In this document: positions 14,740 to 21,146 of the stretch, piece by piece | How the letters are laid out: the number at the start of each line of letters is the position of its first letter | Numbering within the stretch: the first letter of the stretch is position 1 | Source: Spirochaetaceae bacterium | Lineage (GTDB): Bacteria; Spirochaetota; Spirochaetia; Treponematales; Breznakiellaceae | DNA: 24,067 nt | Assembly: GCA_031257075.1 (NCBI GenBank) | Contig: JAIRPM010000099.1 | Span: 1-24,067 of the forward strand | Reading direction: 5' to 3' | Notes under the pieces: generated by a model | The model's database searches: none | Told to the model about the DNA's origin: nothing | The model's input: the letters and a program-made list of their open reading frames with translations, nothing else | Translations under genes and position numbers: made by a program

Positions 14740-14755
14740 CCGTGAAAGTTCACGG
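14740..14755. promoter_or_regulatory. Perfect palindrome upstream of atpK, possible operator
   Basis: CCGTGAA (14740-14746), AG, TTCACGG (14749-14755) is an exact 7-bp inverted repeat about 90 bp before the atpK start. Its 12-base core GTGAAAGTTCAC recurs exactly at 15561-15572, just beyond atpF. Confidence 0.4.
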
Positions 14756-14843
14756 CAGGTGCTGGCGGCAGTCTTTGGGTTTGGTGCAAGGGGGTAGGGA
14801 ATGGGTGATAGTTTGCGGTACACTAACGTATTAGGAGTTTTTG

Positions 14844-15167
14844 ATGAAAAAATTAGTGAGTGTTGGTATTTTTTCTGTACTGACAGGAGCGCTCTTTGTG
14901 CAGCCGGCAGCCGCTGAAGCAGCGGCGGATATTGCCGCCGCCTCGGCAACCGGATGGGCATCCGGCTTAAAATATCTTGCGGCAGGACTTGCGGTAGGGC
15001 TTTCTTGTATTGCGGGCGGTATTGCTGTAGGCCAAATAGGCGCGGCGGCTATGGGCGCTATGAGTGAAAATGCGGAAATTTCCGGCAAGGCGCTTCCTTT
15101 TGTAGGACTTGCCGAAGGTATCTGCTTGTGGGGTTTTATTGTTGCCCTGCTAATACTCATGCTATAG
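14844..15167 (+). CDS. atpK: V-type ATP synthase subunit K (membrane rotor, c-like)
   Basis: The 107-residue protein is a proteolipid ring subunit. It has an N-terminal hydrophobic segment resembling a signal peptide (residues 1-24, ending QPAAA), a linker, and the ring hairpin: LKYLAAGLAVGLSCIAGGIAVGQIGAAAMGAM (42-73), a polar loop SENAEISGKAL, and PFVGLAEGICLWGFIVALLILML (85-107). Glu91 is the expected ion-binding carboxylate; Gln64 lies in the first helix. The ATG at 14844 has AGGAG six bases upstream; a TTG just before it is not needed. In treponemes the K gene usually ends a V-ATPase operon with A, B, D and I. Here it stands with only a subunit F gene. Whether it carries Na+ or H+ cannot be decided from the sequence. 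Confidence 0.92.
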   Translation: MKKLVSVGIFSVLTGALFVQPAAAEAAADIAAASATGWASGLKYLAAGLAVGLSCIAGGIAVGQIGAAAMGAMSENAEISGKALPFVGLAEGICLWGFIVALLILML

Positions 15168-15176
15168 ATTTACGAA

Positions 15177-15524
15177 TTGTCCCATTATGTTTTTTTAGGC
15201 GAAGCAGAATTGGCTGCCGCTTTCCGTTTAACCGGTGTCGATGTCCGGCCCGTAGACAACCAGGAAAGTGCCTTGCGCCTCTTTACATCAATAACACGGC
15301 CTCTATCAAACGAAGGTTTCGAACGGCAGTCGCCGGAAAGCGCCGGCTGCCTCATTCTTATTCTTACCGAGCAGGTTGCCTTGTGGTTGGGCGAAGAAAT
15401 AAACTCCTGGCAATTGTCGGGACGGTATCCGCTCATTGTTGAAATACCCGGCTTAAACGGCCCCTTACCGGGCAAGAAATCCCTTGTTGACTCTATACGC
15501 GAGGCTATTGGTGTTCATGTGTAG
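15177..15524 (+). CDS. atpF: V-type ATP synthase subunit F (central stalk)
   Basis: The 115-residue protein matches the small CheY-like stalk subunit F (NtpG type): a MSHYVFLGEAELAAAFRLTGVDVRPV start, a central GCLILILTEQVALWLGEEI strand-helix, and PLIVEIPGLNGPLPGKKSLVDSIREAIGV at the end, the usual subunit F order. The start is a TTG at 15177, with no ATG available in frame and no Shine-Dalgarno, so translation is likely coupled to atpK. The frame is the same as that of atpK, and only the TAG at 15165-15167 and three codons separate them. It overlaps the convergent minus-strand gene by 20 bp at its 3' end. Confidence 0.85.
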   Translation: MSHYVFLGEAELAAAFRLTGVDVRPVDNQESALRLFTSITRPLSNEGFERQSPESAGCLILILTEQVALWLGEEINSWQLSGRYPLIVEIPGLNGPLPGKKSLVDSIREAIGVHV

Positions 15525-16269
15525 TTTGCAGCAGAACAGCAAGTTTTGTTTCTTCGCCCGGTGAAAGTTCACCCGGAAGTATCAAAGGCTCGTCGGGGCA
15601 CGGTGGCAGCAAAAAGCCTTTTTCAAAAAAAGCATGAAACAGCCGCTGATAGGGTGCGGCCGGAGAATAGGTCGGAGCATAGTAGAAATAAATACCATCC
15701 CGCCGCCAAATGCGCTTTTCCGCGCTTCCCATCTTTTTGAACGCCGCTTCAATCTTTGGATAAGAGGGACAGCCTCGTTCCGGCGCTGCTATCAGGTTGT
15801 AGACAGCGCGGGCGGCGGCGGCAAACACAACCGGTGAAAAATCCCATGTCAAATCTTCAGCACTGGAATGAGGTTTTCTTTCATTCCAGACCGCCGCCCA
15901 CGGTAACAATGGGCAGGGCAGCGCGGCGGCAAAAGACGGTTCTTTTTCGACAGCGGCGTTTTCATAGGAAAATGGCCGCCAAAGAGGGATGTCTTGAGGG
16001 CGTTCGGGGAGAGCCGTAAATGCAATTGCGGCGGGAAACAAGGCTCGGAGAGCTTTGAAAAAGCGCTCTTTGGCAAAAGAAGGATAAGGGGCAAAAAGGC
16101 CGCGTTCGGCGGTGTTTTTCAGTTCTCTTAGGAGCGCGCTCTGGGTGTGGCCTAGAAGCCCCCCCCCCCCTATTTGCCATAAATCGGTCAAACGCTGCCC
16201 TGTTTCGCTGTAGAGCCGCCAGCCGCGTGCCCGTTTTATGACAGGAATGTCTTTGTACAAATTATTCAT
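15505..16269 (-). CDS. Truncated class III aminotransferase-like protein with a G12 tract
   Basis: From the ATG at 16269 (inside the end of the permease gene, 8-bp overlap) the product has 254 residues. Residues 10-60 resemble the N-terminus of class III aminotransferases: VIKRARGWRLYSETGQRLTDLWQ, then GLLGHTQSALLRELK. The last 70 residues (IYFYYAPTYSPAAPYQRLFHAFFEKGFLLPPCPDEPLILPGELSPGEE) resemble their C-terminal domain. The PLP-binding large domain with its Schiff-base Lys is missing or replaced by about 100 unfamiliar residues, so aminotransferase activity is unlikely. Residues Gly34-Gly37 are encoded by twelve consecutive G (plus strand C at 16159-16170). A gain or loss of one G would frameshift the gene near its start. 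It is the last gene of a unit with a LolC/E-like permease. The family resemblance is moderate. Confidence 0.65.
   Translation of the reverse strand: MNNLYKDIPVIKRARGWRLYSETGQRLTDLWQIGGGGLLGHTQSALLRELKNTAERGLFAPYPSFAKERFFKALRALFPAAIAFTALPERPQDIPLWRPFSYENAAVEKEPSFAAALPCPLLPWAAVWNERKPHSSAEDLTWDFSPVVFAAAARAVYNLIAAPERGCPSYPKIEAAFKKMGSAEKRIWRRDGIYFYYAPTYSPAAPYQRLFHAFFEKGFLLPPCPDEPLILPGELSPGEETKLAVLLQTTHEHQ
16159..16170 (-). repeat. G12 homopolymer inside a coding region (candidate contingency tract)
   Basis: Twelve consecutive C on the plus strand, G on the coding strand, lie at codons 34-37 of the aminotransferase-like gene. In the given length the frame is open. Long G tracts in treponemes are known to vary in length and switch genes on and off. 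Confidence 0.7.
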
Positions 16270-17662
16270 AACGAAGCACATCGGCTGGATGCATCAGCGA
16301 GACACGGTTTGACGCGCTGAACGCCGCGATAACGGCGGACAAAAAACCAAACATATAAATAAGCACAATTTCATGGGGAATAGCCCGTGCGGGAATTTCT
16401 TTTAAATAAAATACAGCCGGCGAAAACACCGAATAACTTTCACCTGCCCAAAGCCCGCCAGAAATCAATGAAAGAAAAAAGAGTACGCCATTTATAATAG
16501 TTTCAATACATGAAAAAAAACCGCGTATATGGCTGACAATAAGTAGCGCGGGCAGCATACCGGCGGTTGCGCCGAGCGCGCCCAGGATACAGCCATGAAG
16601 CGCAAATACCATCCGTACAGAAAGCGGCGTTGCGCCTAAGGCGCGCAAGAGAGCAATTTCTTCGCCGCGCTCCAGCACGGAACGCTGCTGGGAATGATAT
16701 ATATTCATTGCGGTAATAATAAATATTAACCCAACCAATACAAACATCATAAGTTTTTCTGTACGCAGCGCATTAAAAAATGCCTTGTTATAATTCCGCC
16801 ATGAACTTATCCGTATATCATTTTCTAAAATATATTCTTCCCCGATAATGTTTTGTACAAAATCTTCTATATGCGCCGCCATTTGACGGTCGTTTTCACG
16901 GTTCTTTAATTTAATTCCTAGTATATAACCCGCTTCTTGTGTTTTATTGTTTTGGAAAGCGTCTACCGGCGGCAATTCAAGGGCAGCAGCATCCTCTAAA
17001 TTGACAAATGCCCAGTTCAAGTCATACTCCCAAAAACCGGTACGAAAAATACCGCGTACCGTAAAACGGGCAGTCTGAGTATCATCATCTTGTGGCACAA
17101 TGTTTGATATGGAAATAAATTCACATTCATCGCCAAGCCGCAGCCCCAGCGAAGCGGCTAGTTCCGCGCCCAGCAATATAGAACCACGCTGTTCCAAATC
17201 AAAGCCGCCTTTTTCAAAATCAAGTTTGCCGGCCATACCGCGGTCTTCCAGCAATGCGCCGGGGCGCAGTCCGCGTATAAGCGCTGCGCTCTGCTGCCTG
17301 AAATTCGGTTTTACAATGCCGGGTTCATCGGTTTTTACGCCTTCCAGCAGCCCTTTTGTTTCCAGAAAAAGCACAGCGGATTGTACGCCTTGAATGTTTT
17401 GTATGTCCGAAACAAGCGTTTCGTTTTCTTTGGGAAAATTGTAAACCCGTATATGAAATGATGATACTTCGATAATGCTTTCAATAAAGCCGAGTTGAAA
17501 ACCGTTCATAACTGAAATAATAACGGTGAGCGATAAAACACCGACAGCAATGCCCAAAATAGAAAGCACAGACTGTGTCCGCGAGCGCTGCCCTTTTTTT
17601 GATACATACCGTCCCGCAACAAACCCAATCCACTTCAGTTTTGAAAACAATGTTATGTTCAT
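16262..17662 (-). CDS. LolC/LolE-family lipoprotein-releasing permease
   Basis: The 466-residue protein has the MacB/LolC-E layout: one N-terminal membrane helix (SVLSILGIAVGVLSLTVIISVMNGFQ, about 31-56), a large periplasmic domain (about 57-300), then three C-terminal helices with EEIALLRALGATPLSVRMVFALHG between the second and third. In LolCDE such permeases extract lipoproteins from the inner membrane with the ATPase LolD. LRALGA is the coupling motif that contacts the ATPase. No ATPase gene is adjacent, so it must use one encoded elsewhere. I prefer the ATG at 17662 over the GTG at 17668 because AGGAG lies nine bases before the ATG and only three before the GTG. A 54-bp gap separates it from the exported YD/MORN-like gene upstream. 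The downstream gene starts inside it. Confidence 0.85.
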   Translation of the reverse strand: MNITLFSKLKWIGFVAGRYVSKKGQRSRTQSVLSILGIAVGVLSLTVIISVMNGFQLGFIESIIEVSSFHIRVYNFPKENETLVSDIQNIQGVQSAVLFLETKGLLEGVKTDEPGIVKPNFRQQSAALIRGLRPGALLEDRGMAGKLDFEKGGFDLEQRGSILLGAELAASLGLRLGDECEFISISNIVPQDDDTQTARFTVRGIFRTGFWEYDLNWAFVNLEDAAALELPPVDAFQNNKTQEAGYILGIKLKNRENDRQMAAHIEDFVQNIIGEEYILENDIRISSWRNYNKAFFNALRTEKLMMFVLVGLIFIITAMNIYHSQQRSVLERGEEIALLRALGATPLSVRMVFALHGCILGALGATAGMLPALLIVSHIRGFFSCIETIINGVLFFLSLISGGLWAGESYSVFSPAVFYLKEIPARAIPHEIVLIYMFGFLSAVIAAFSASNRVSLMHPADVLRYE

Positions 17663-17679
17663 ATACACGTACTCCTAGG

Positions 17680-17706
17680 GAAGCACTGATAAAATCCAAG
17701 CGTTGC
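17680..17706. repeat. Intergenic copy of the AAGCACTGAT repeat
   Basis: AAGCACTGAT at 17681-17690 is identical to the 10-mers at 6017-6026 (minus) and 11020-11029 (plus). Here it lacks the right arm of the hairpin. It lies in the 54-bp gap between two genes of one unit. Confidence 0.45.
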
Positions 17707-17716
17707 CATAAGCGCC

Positions 17717-19213
17717 TTAACGGCGAGGGGGGGGCAGCAATTCACGCACAACCGGTACGCCGGCGCGGGGCGGCGGAATGCGCCGTTCGGAAATTTTGCG
17801 GCCGTCCTGCCAAATTGCTTCCAAAATAAGATGACCTTCCCTGTAAACGCGCTCAATTTCATTGCTGCCGTCAATTTGAACCGTTCTTTCCAAGATGCCT
17901 TTATTATAATCCTTTTCACTCGTGCGGTCTCCATGCTTGTTGTATTGATATTCAATACGGCGTTCATCTTCTCCATTCTTCCATAATACTTCCAAAAGCC
18001 GGTCATTGTCCCATTGGTTACGCATCTCACCAATAGGCTCATCTTTTTCATTGTAGTACATCTGGCTTACAATGCGGCGCTTATTATCGGTAGTGTATGT
18101 GATTCGTGCCGTTTTGTCATAAAGTATATCGGCAAGAAAAGAAGAAATAAAACTTGTAGCAGGTTCCACAAATTTGCGGTTGTCCGGTTCTATTTCTATT
18201 GTACGGGGAATTTGCATTTTGACAAATTCGGCCTTGCCATTGCCTGCTGCCATAACATGCCGTTCTACGGAACGGATAGACTTTGCGCGGGCATAACGGT
18301 ACGTGTCTGTCCACAGCACCGCGCCCTCGCGTCCTGACCGTGCTATAAATTCTGCAGGAAATACGGCAGGCTGCTCAGGATAGCGTACTAGTTTTGAAGC
18401 GGATTGAGGGGGAGGCAAAGGCCGAATAACAGTCTGCGGCGATGGCGGAGGGACAACAGCCGGTGCCGGCGTGGTGATTCCCATTTCATGCACCAATGTT
18501 TCATCGTCAGCGTCAACACCGGCATCGCTGTCATCGGCGGCTGTTGCGGGGCTGGGTGCTTGTTGAATGGTGTCCGGCGCGGGGTTGGCGGGTGGCTTTG
18601 TTTCCGGCATAGCATTTTCAGTATCTGCCGCCGGTTTTGCTGCGTCCTCTTGGGTTTTGGCTGTTTTTTCATCGGAGTTTGGGTTTTTTGCCGATGCGTC
18701 ATTTTTTTTGTACGGTTCTATAGCTGTAGCCCGCGATTTTATTAAAAATGAATCTTTGTAGGTATAACTGATAAAGTAACCTGAACCGTCCGGGTCAAGG
18801 CGCTGTTCTTCTACGATGCGTCCGGTTTCATCGTACCATTCGATAAAGCCCGCGCCGTCATTGCCTATGACGGCAACAAAGTAAGCGGTGTCTATTTCAT
18901 CCCAAAAACTCCATTGAGTTCGGGAACGTTTGCCATTTTCGTAGAGAATACGCCGTTCTATTCTCCATGGCGCGGAATAATATTTGCGGATTTCACGGGG
19001 GGTGTCATTTGGTTCTATGTAGCGCACCTGCAATGCGTATTTTTCGCGCATAGCGCGGGTTTGAATGGTGCGTTCGAGAGCCATACCGCTGGAGTTTGAA
19101 ATATACCATTCAATTTCGGTTGCTGCTTTTTGGGTTTCTGTTTCACTGCTTGTAGAACAAAGCAGACTTGCTGTAACAAAAAGAAGGAAAAATCTGTGCG
19201 CCGTACTTTTCAT
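17717..19213 (-). CDS. Exported protein with YD/MORN-like repeats and Pro-rich linker
   Basis: The 498-residue protein has an N-terminal signal (MKSTAHRFFLLFVTASLLCSTSS). The Cys at 19 could be a lipid site, but LLC is a poor lipobox. Residues 30-165 and 300-480 carry short repeated phrases such as FIEWYDETGRIVEEQRLDPDG, YTTDNKRRIVSQMYYNEKDE and YQYNKHGDRTSEKDYN, the rhythm of YD/RHS-type or YwqK/MORN-like repeats. Between them, residues 180-285 are a low-complexity Pro/Ala/Asp/Lys linker. It ends with the proline-rich VVRELLPPPRR, where CCCCCCCC encodes part of the tail. Such proteins are common in treponemes and are thought to be periplasmic or surface proteins; no activity is implied. It heads a unit with the LolC/E-like permease, which suggests an envelope role. 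Confidence 0.7.
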   Translation of the reverse strand: MKSTAHRFFLLFVTASLLCSTSSETETQKAATEIEWYISNSSGMALERTIQTRAMREKYALQVRYIEPNDTPREIRKYYSAPWRIERRILYENGKRSRTQWSFWDEIDTAYFVAVIGNDGAGFIEWYDETGRIVEEQRLDPDGSGYFISYTYKDSFLIKSRATAIEPYKKNDASAKNPNSDEKTAKTQEDAAKPAADTENAMPETKPPANPAPDTIQQAPSPATAADDSDAGVDADDETLVHEMGITTPAPAVVPPPSPQTVIRPLPPPQSASKLVRYPEQPAVFPAEFIARSGREGAVLWTDTYRYARAKSIRSVERHVMAAGNGKAEFVKMQIPRTIEIEPDNRKFVEPATSFISSFLADILYDKTARITYTTDNKRRIVSQMYYNEKDEPIGEMRNQWDNDRLLEVLWKNGEDERRIEYQYNKHGDRTSEKDYNKGILERTVQIDGSNEIERVYREGHLILEAIWQDGRKISERRIPPPRAGVPVVRELLPPPRR

Positions 19214-19267
19214 GCCTTATTCATTTTCGGCATATTAAGGCTTGTCCAGAAGCGGCGGCAAACCAAA

Positions 19268-19340
19268 AGCCAAGGCGGGGAATCGAACCCCGGACCTGCG
19301 CATTACGAGTGCGCCGCTCTGCCGACTGAGCCACCTTGGC
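19268..19340 (-). tRNA. tRNA-Thr (anticodon CGT)
   Basis: The minus strand folds as a complete 73-nt tRNA: acceptor GCCAAGG with CCTTGGC, D-stem GCTC/GAGC, anticodon stem GCGCA/TGCGC around CTCGTAA, T-stem CGGGG/CCCCG with loop TTCGATT. The anticodon CGT reads ACG, so this is threonine. The discriminator base is T and CCA is not encoded. Confidence 0.96.
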
Positions 19341-19342
19341 AA

Positions 19343-19372
19343 ACAAACGCTTCTAATTCAAGAAGCGTTTGT
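19343..19372. terminator. 12-bp perfect hairpin between the symporter gene and tRNA-Thr
   Basis: ACAAACGCTTCT (19343-19354), a 6-base loop and AGAAGCGTTTGT (19361-19372) pair perfectly. It is about 100 bp past the symporter stop and could end that transcript, although only a few U follow. It also lies at the predicted start site of the tRNA promoter, so an operator role is possible. Confidence 0.5.
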
Positions 19373-19373
19373 A

Positions 19374-19403
19374 ATTGTATGCTACAGCCGGGTGCCCTGT
19401 CAA
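19374..19403 (-). promoter_or_regulatory. Sigma-70-type promoter of tRNA-Thr
   Basis: On the minus strand TTGACA (19403-19398, a perfect -35) is followed by 18 bases and TACAAT (19379-19374). The predicted start near 19367 gives a leader of about 26 nt before the tRNA. Confidence 0.75.
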
Positions 19404-19470
19404 GCATGTGACCGTTCTTTGATTGCAACATCCTTGTTAAACGCAGGCATCAGAGCGGCTGGTTTTTGCC

Positions 19471-20967
19471 CTATGCCGTTCTGGATTTTTCCACAGCCGC
19501 AAGCCTTTCGGCTTCTGAAAGAGTGCCGGGGGGCGTTACAAGCGACACAATCACGCAAACTATAAACGTGATGATGGTCGAAGGTATCGCGGGCGCTGTA
19601 AAGATGCCTTTTATGTAACTCTGGAAAGGCGCAACGCCTAAGTAGAGAACCCCGAAAATAGCGCCTGTTACAAGCGAGGCAACGCCGCCTTGCCATGTTG
19701 CCCTTTTCCAAATCGCGCCAAGGAACATTGCCACAGAAACGCCCGGAATAATCGAACCTATGACGTTCAGTATATAGTTCATAACATCAGTGGCGAACAG
19801 TGTGGCAAAAAACGCGAGCGCAAACGTTATAAGAAGCCCCAAGCGCGACCAACTTTTGATTTTTTCAGGCGCAAGCGGTTTTTTCGCAAAAACCGGATAA
19901 ATATCCTGAATAAGAATCGTTACGCCTGCGATAGCGTCCGAATCTCCCGATGACAGCGTTGCCGAAAGCCCCGCTATCATAAACAAAAGCCCCAAAACCG
20001 GACCCAAAACGATAGTTGCCACATAGGCGAAGGCGAAGTTCGGGTTGCCAAGCACGGATTCCGCGCCGTTCTTTGTCGCAATGGTAAAGGCGGACATTCC
20101 GATAAGCGCCGGTATAAGGCTGAACGCCAGAAGCAGCGCCGCCGTCGTTAAAAATGCGCGGCTTGCGGTTTTGTCGTCTTTTGCGGTGTAAATCCTCATT
20201 CTATAGGTGGGCGTACCGAGTCCGGGAATGATGATACCCCAGATGAGCGCTATAAGCCCCATTGTTGTGGTGGAACCTATGCCGTAGAACGTGAGATTGC
20301 CGGCTTTTCCGGCGGCCGTAATCGTGTTTGTGATTTCAGCCCAGCCGCCCGCAGTGGGAACGGCGATAAGCGCGATGCCGATAAAGCCTGCAACGATGAT
20401 GACGAGCTGAATCAGGTCTGTCCATACAACCGCAAGATAGCCGCCTATGATGACATAGATACCAAAGCCCGCAACGCAGATGAGCCGCGCCAGCACGGGA
20501 TTTACGCCGGTTATGTAGGCAAGGTAAGTGCCGCCGCCGTTTATGTGGTTGCCGAGCCAGGCGATTTCCGCAAAGTACATCATAAACGACATGATGACTT
20601 TCATTTGGCGGCTGCCGTTAAACAGGTACTGCGCTTCTTCCGCCATAGTGATGAAGCCTTTTGAACGCGGCTTTGTCTTGTTTATCATCCAGACAAGCCA
20701 CAAAAGCCCCAGCGCCGCGCCCAGCCCGTAACCCGAACCGTACCAGCCTTGCCGGAAACCGTTGGCTGTCGCGCCCAGCGCGCTGCCCGTTCCGATAAAG
20801 GTCGCGCCCATTGTCGCAAAAATCAAAAACAAGGGCAGTTTAGCGCCGCCTGTAAGGTAATCTTTGCCATCGCTCTTTCCGCGCGAAGCGAGCGTTCCGA
20901 TGAATATCATTATCCCGATGTAGATAATGAATCCGACTACAAACATGATTGAATGACTGTAATCCAT
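19471..20967 (-). CDS. Sodium:solute symporter (SSS family)
   Basis: The 498-residue protein is a secondary transporter of the SSS fold with about 13 membrane helices. It begins MDYSHSIMFVVGFIIYIGIMIFIGTLASRGKSDGKDYLTGGAKLPLF, the usual helix 1 and re-entrant lead. It has GATFIGTGSALGATANGFRQGWYGSGYGLGAALGLLW near 55-95 and the sodium-site region in LSATLSSGDSDAIAGVTILIQDIYP near 340-365. The start at 20967 is fixed by AGGAGG five bases upstream; an in-frame ATG at 21117 would add 50 residues encoded by promoter DNA. The substrate cannot be read from the sequence; family members carry sugars, proline, pantothenate, short-chain acids and others. It diverges from the hydrogenase-cyclase gene, and the two could share regulation. 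Confidence 0.92.
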   Translation of the reverse strand: MDYSHSIMFVVGFIIYIGIMIFIGTLASRGKSDGKDYLTGGAKLPLFLIFATMGATFIGTGSALGATANGFRQGWYGSGYGLGAALGLLWLVWMINKTKPRSKGFITMAEEAQYLFNGSRQMKVIMSFMMYFAEIAWLGNHINGGGTYLAYITGVNPVLARLICVAGFGIYVIIGGYLAVVWTDLIQLVIIVAGFIGIALIAVPTAGGWAEITNTITAAGKAGNLTFYGIGSTTTMGLIALIWGIIIPGLGTPTYRMRIYTAKDDKTASRAFLTTAALLLAFSLIPALIGMSAFTIATKNGAESVLGNPNFAFAYVATIVLGPVLGLLFMIAGLSATLSSGDSDAIAGVTILIQDIYPVFAKKPLAPEKIKSWSRLGLLITFALAFFATLFATDVMNYILNVIGSIIPGVSVAMFLGAIWKRATWQGGVASLVTGAIFGVLYLGVAPFQSYIKGIFTAPAIPSTIITFIVCVIVSLVTPPGTLSEAERLAAVEKSRTA

Positions 20968-20998
20968 AAAATCCTCCTGAAAAATGTTTTTCTGATGG

Positions 20999-21016
20999 TG
21001 TAGTTGCAAAACTACA
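20999..21016 (-). promoter_or_regulatory. Palindrome in the symporter leader, possible operator or hairpin
   Basis: TGTAGTT (20999-21005), GCAA and AACTACA (21010-21016) form a perfect 7-bp inverted repeat. It lies 12-29 bases downstream of the predicted start and about 30 bases before the ATG. It suits a repressor site or a small leader hairpin. No U-run follows. Confidence 0.5.
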
Positions 21017-21034
21017 GTTTTACAACAGACTCTG

Positions 21035-21064
21035 ATTATAGCACATAGCCGTTTTTTTTGTCCA
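21035..21064 (-). promoter_or_regulatory. Sigma-70-type promoter of the symporter gene
   Basis: On the minus strand TGGACA (21064-21059), 18 bases and a perfect TATAAT (21040-21035) precede the gene. The start is near 21028, giving a 60-nt leader. Confidence 0.7.
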
Positions 21065-21083
21065 TTGAAATGCAAATACACCA

Positions 21084-21122
21084 GGGCAATGCTGATAAGC
21101 ATCGAGTTAATCAGCATTGTCC
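21084..21122. repeat. Long hairpin upstream of the hydrogenase-cyclase gene
   Basis: The arms 21084-21096 (GGGCAATGCTGAT) and 21110-21122 (ATCAGCATTGTCC) pair over 13 positions with one G-U, around a 13-base loop. It lies 25 bp before the ATG of the fusion gene and outside the symporter promoter. It shares CTGAT/ATCAG with the other dispersed hairpins. It may be a regulator site or a repeat copy. Confidence 0.55.
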
Positions 21123-21146
21123 TAATTAATGTGCCGATACTAAAGT

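Larger units (their letters stand above)
14477..14843. other. Gene-poor gap between divergent units
   Basis: I see no convincing gene in these 367 bases. They hold a minus-strand promoter (14634-14663), phased A-tracts (14676-14700), a perfect palindrome with arms CCGTGAA and TTCACGG (14740-14755), and the AGGAG for atpK (14833-14837). A TACACT at 14819-14824 is a possible atpK -10 without a good -35. A 60-codon TTG-started minus-strand frame (14473-14655) overlaps the -35 to -10 spacer of the minus-strand promoter at its start and lacks a ribosome binding site. Confidence 0.6.

Noticed and set aside
20999..21016. Symporter leader palindrome as a riboswitch or sigma-54 site
   Set aside because: It is only a 7-bp stem with no further structure, and GG-N10-GC spacing is not met.
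9700..21016. One common regulator site for amtB and the symporter based on CTACA/TGTAG
   Set aside because: The half-sites point outward in one case and inward in the other, so the resemblance is superficial.
20968..21117. 50-residue extension of the symporter
   Set aside because: It reads through the TATAAT promoter, and AGGAGG fixes the ATG at 20967.
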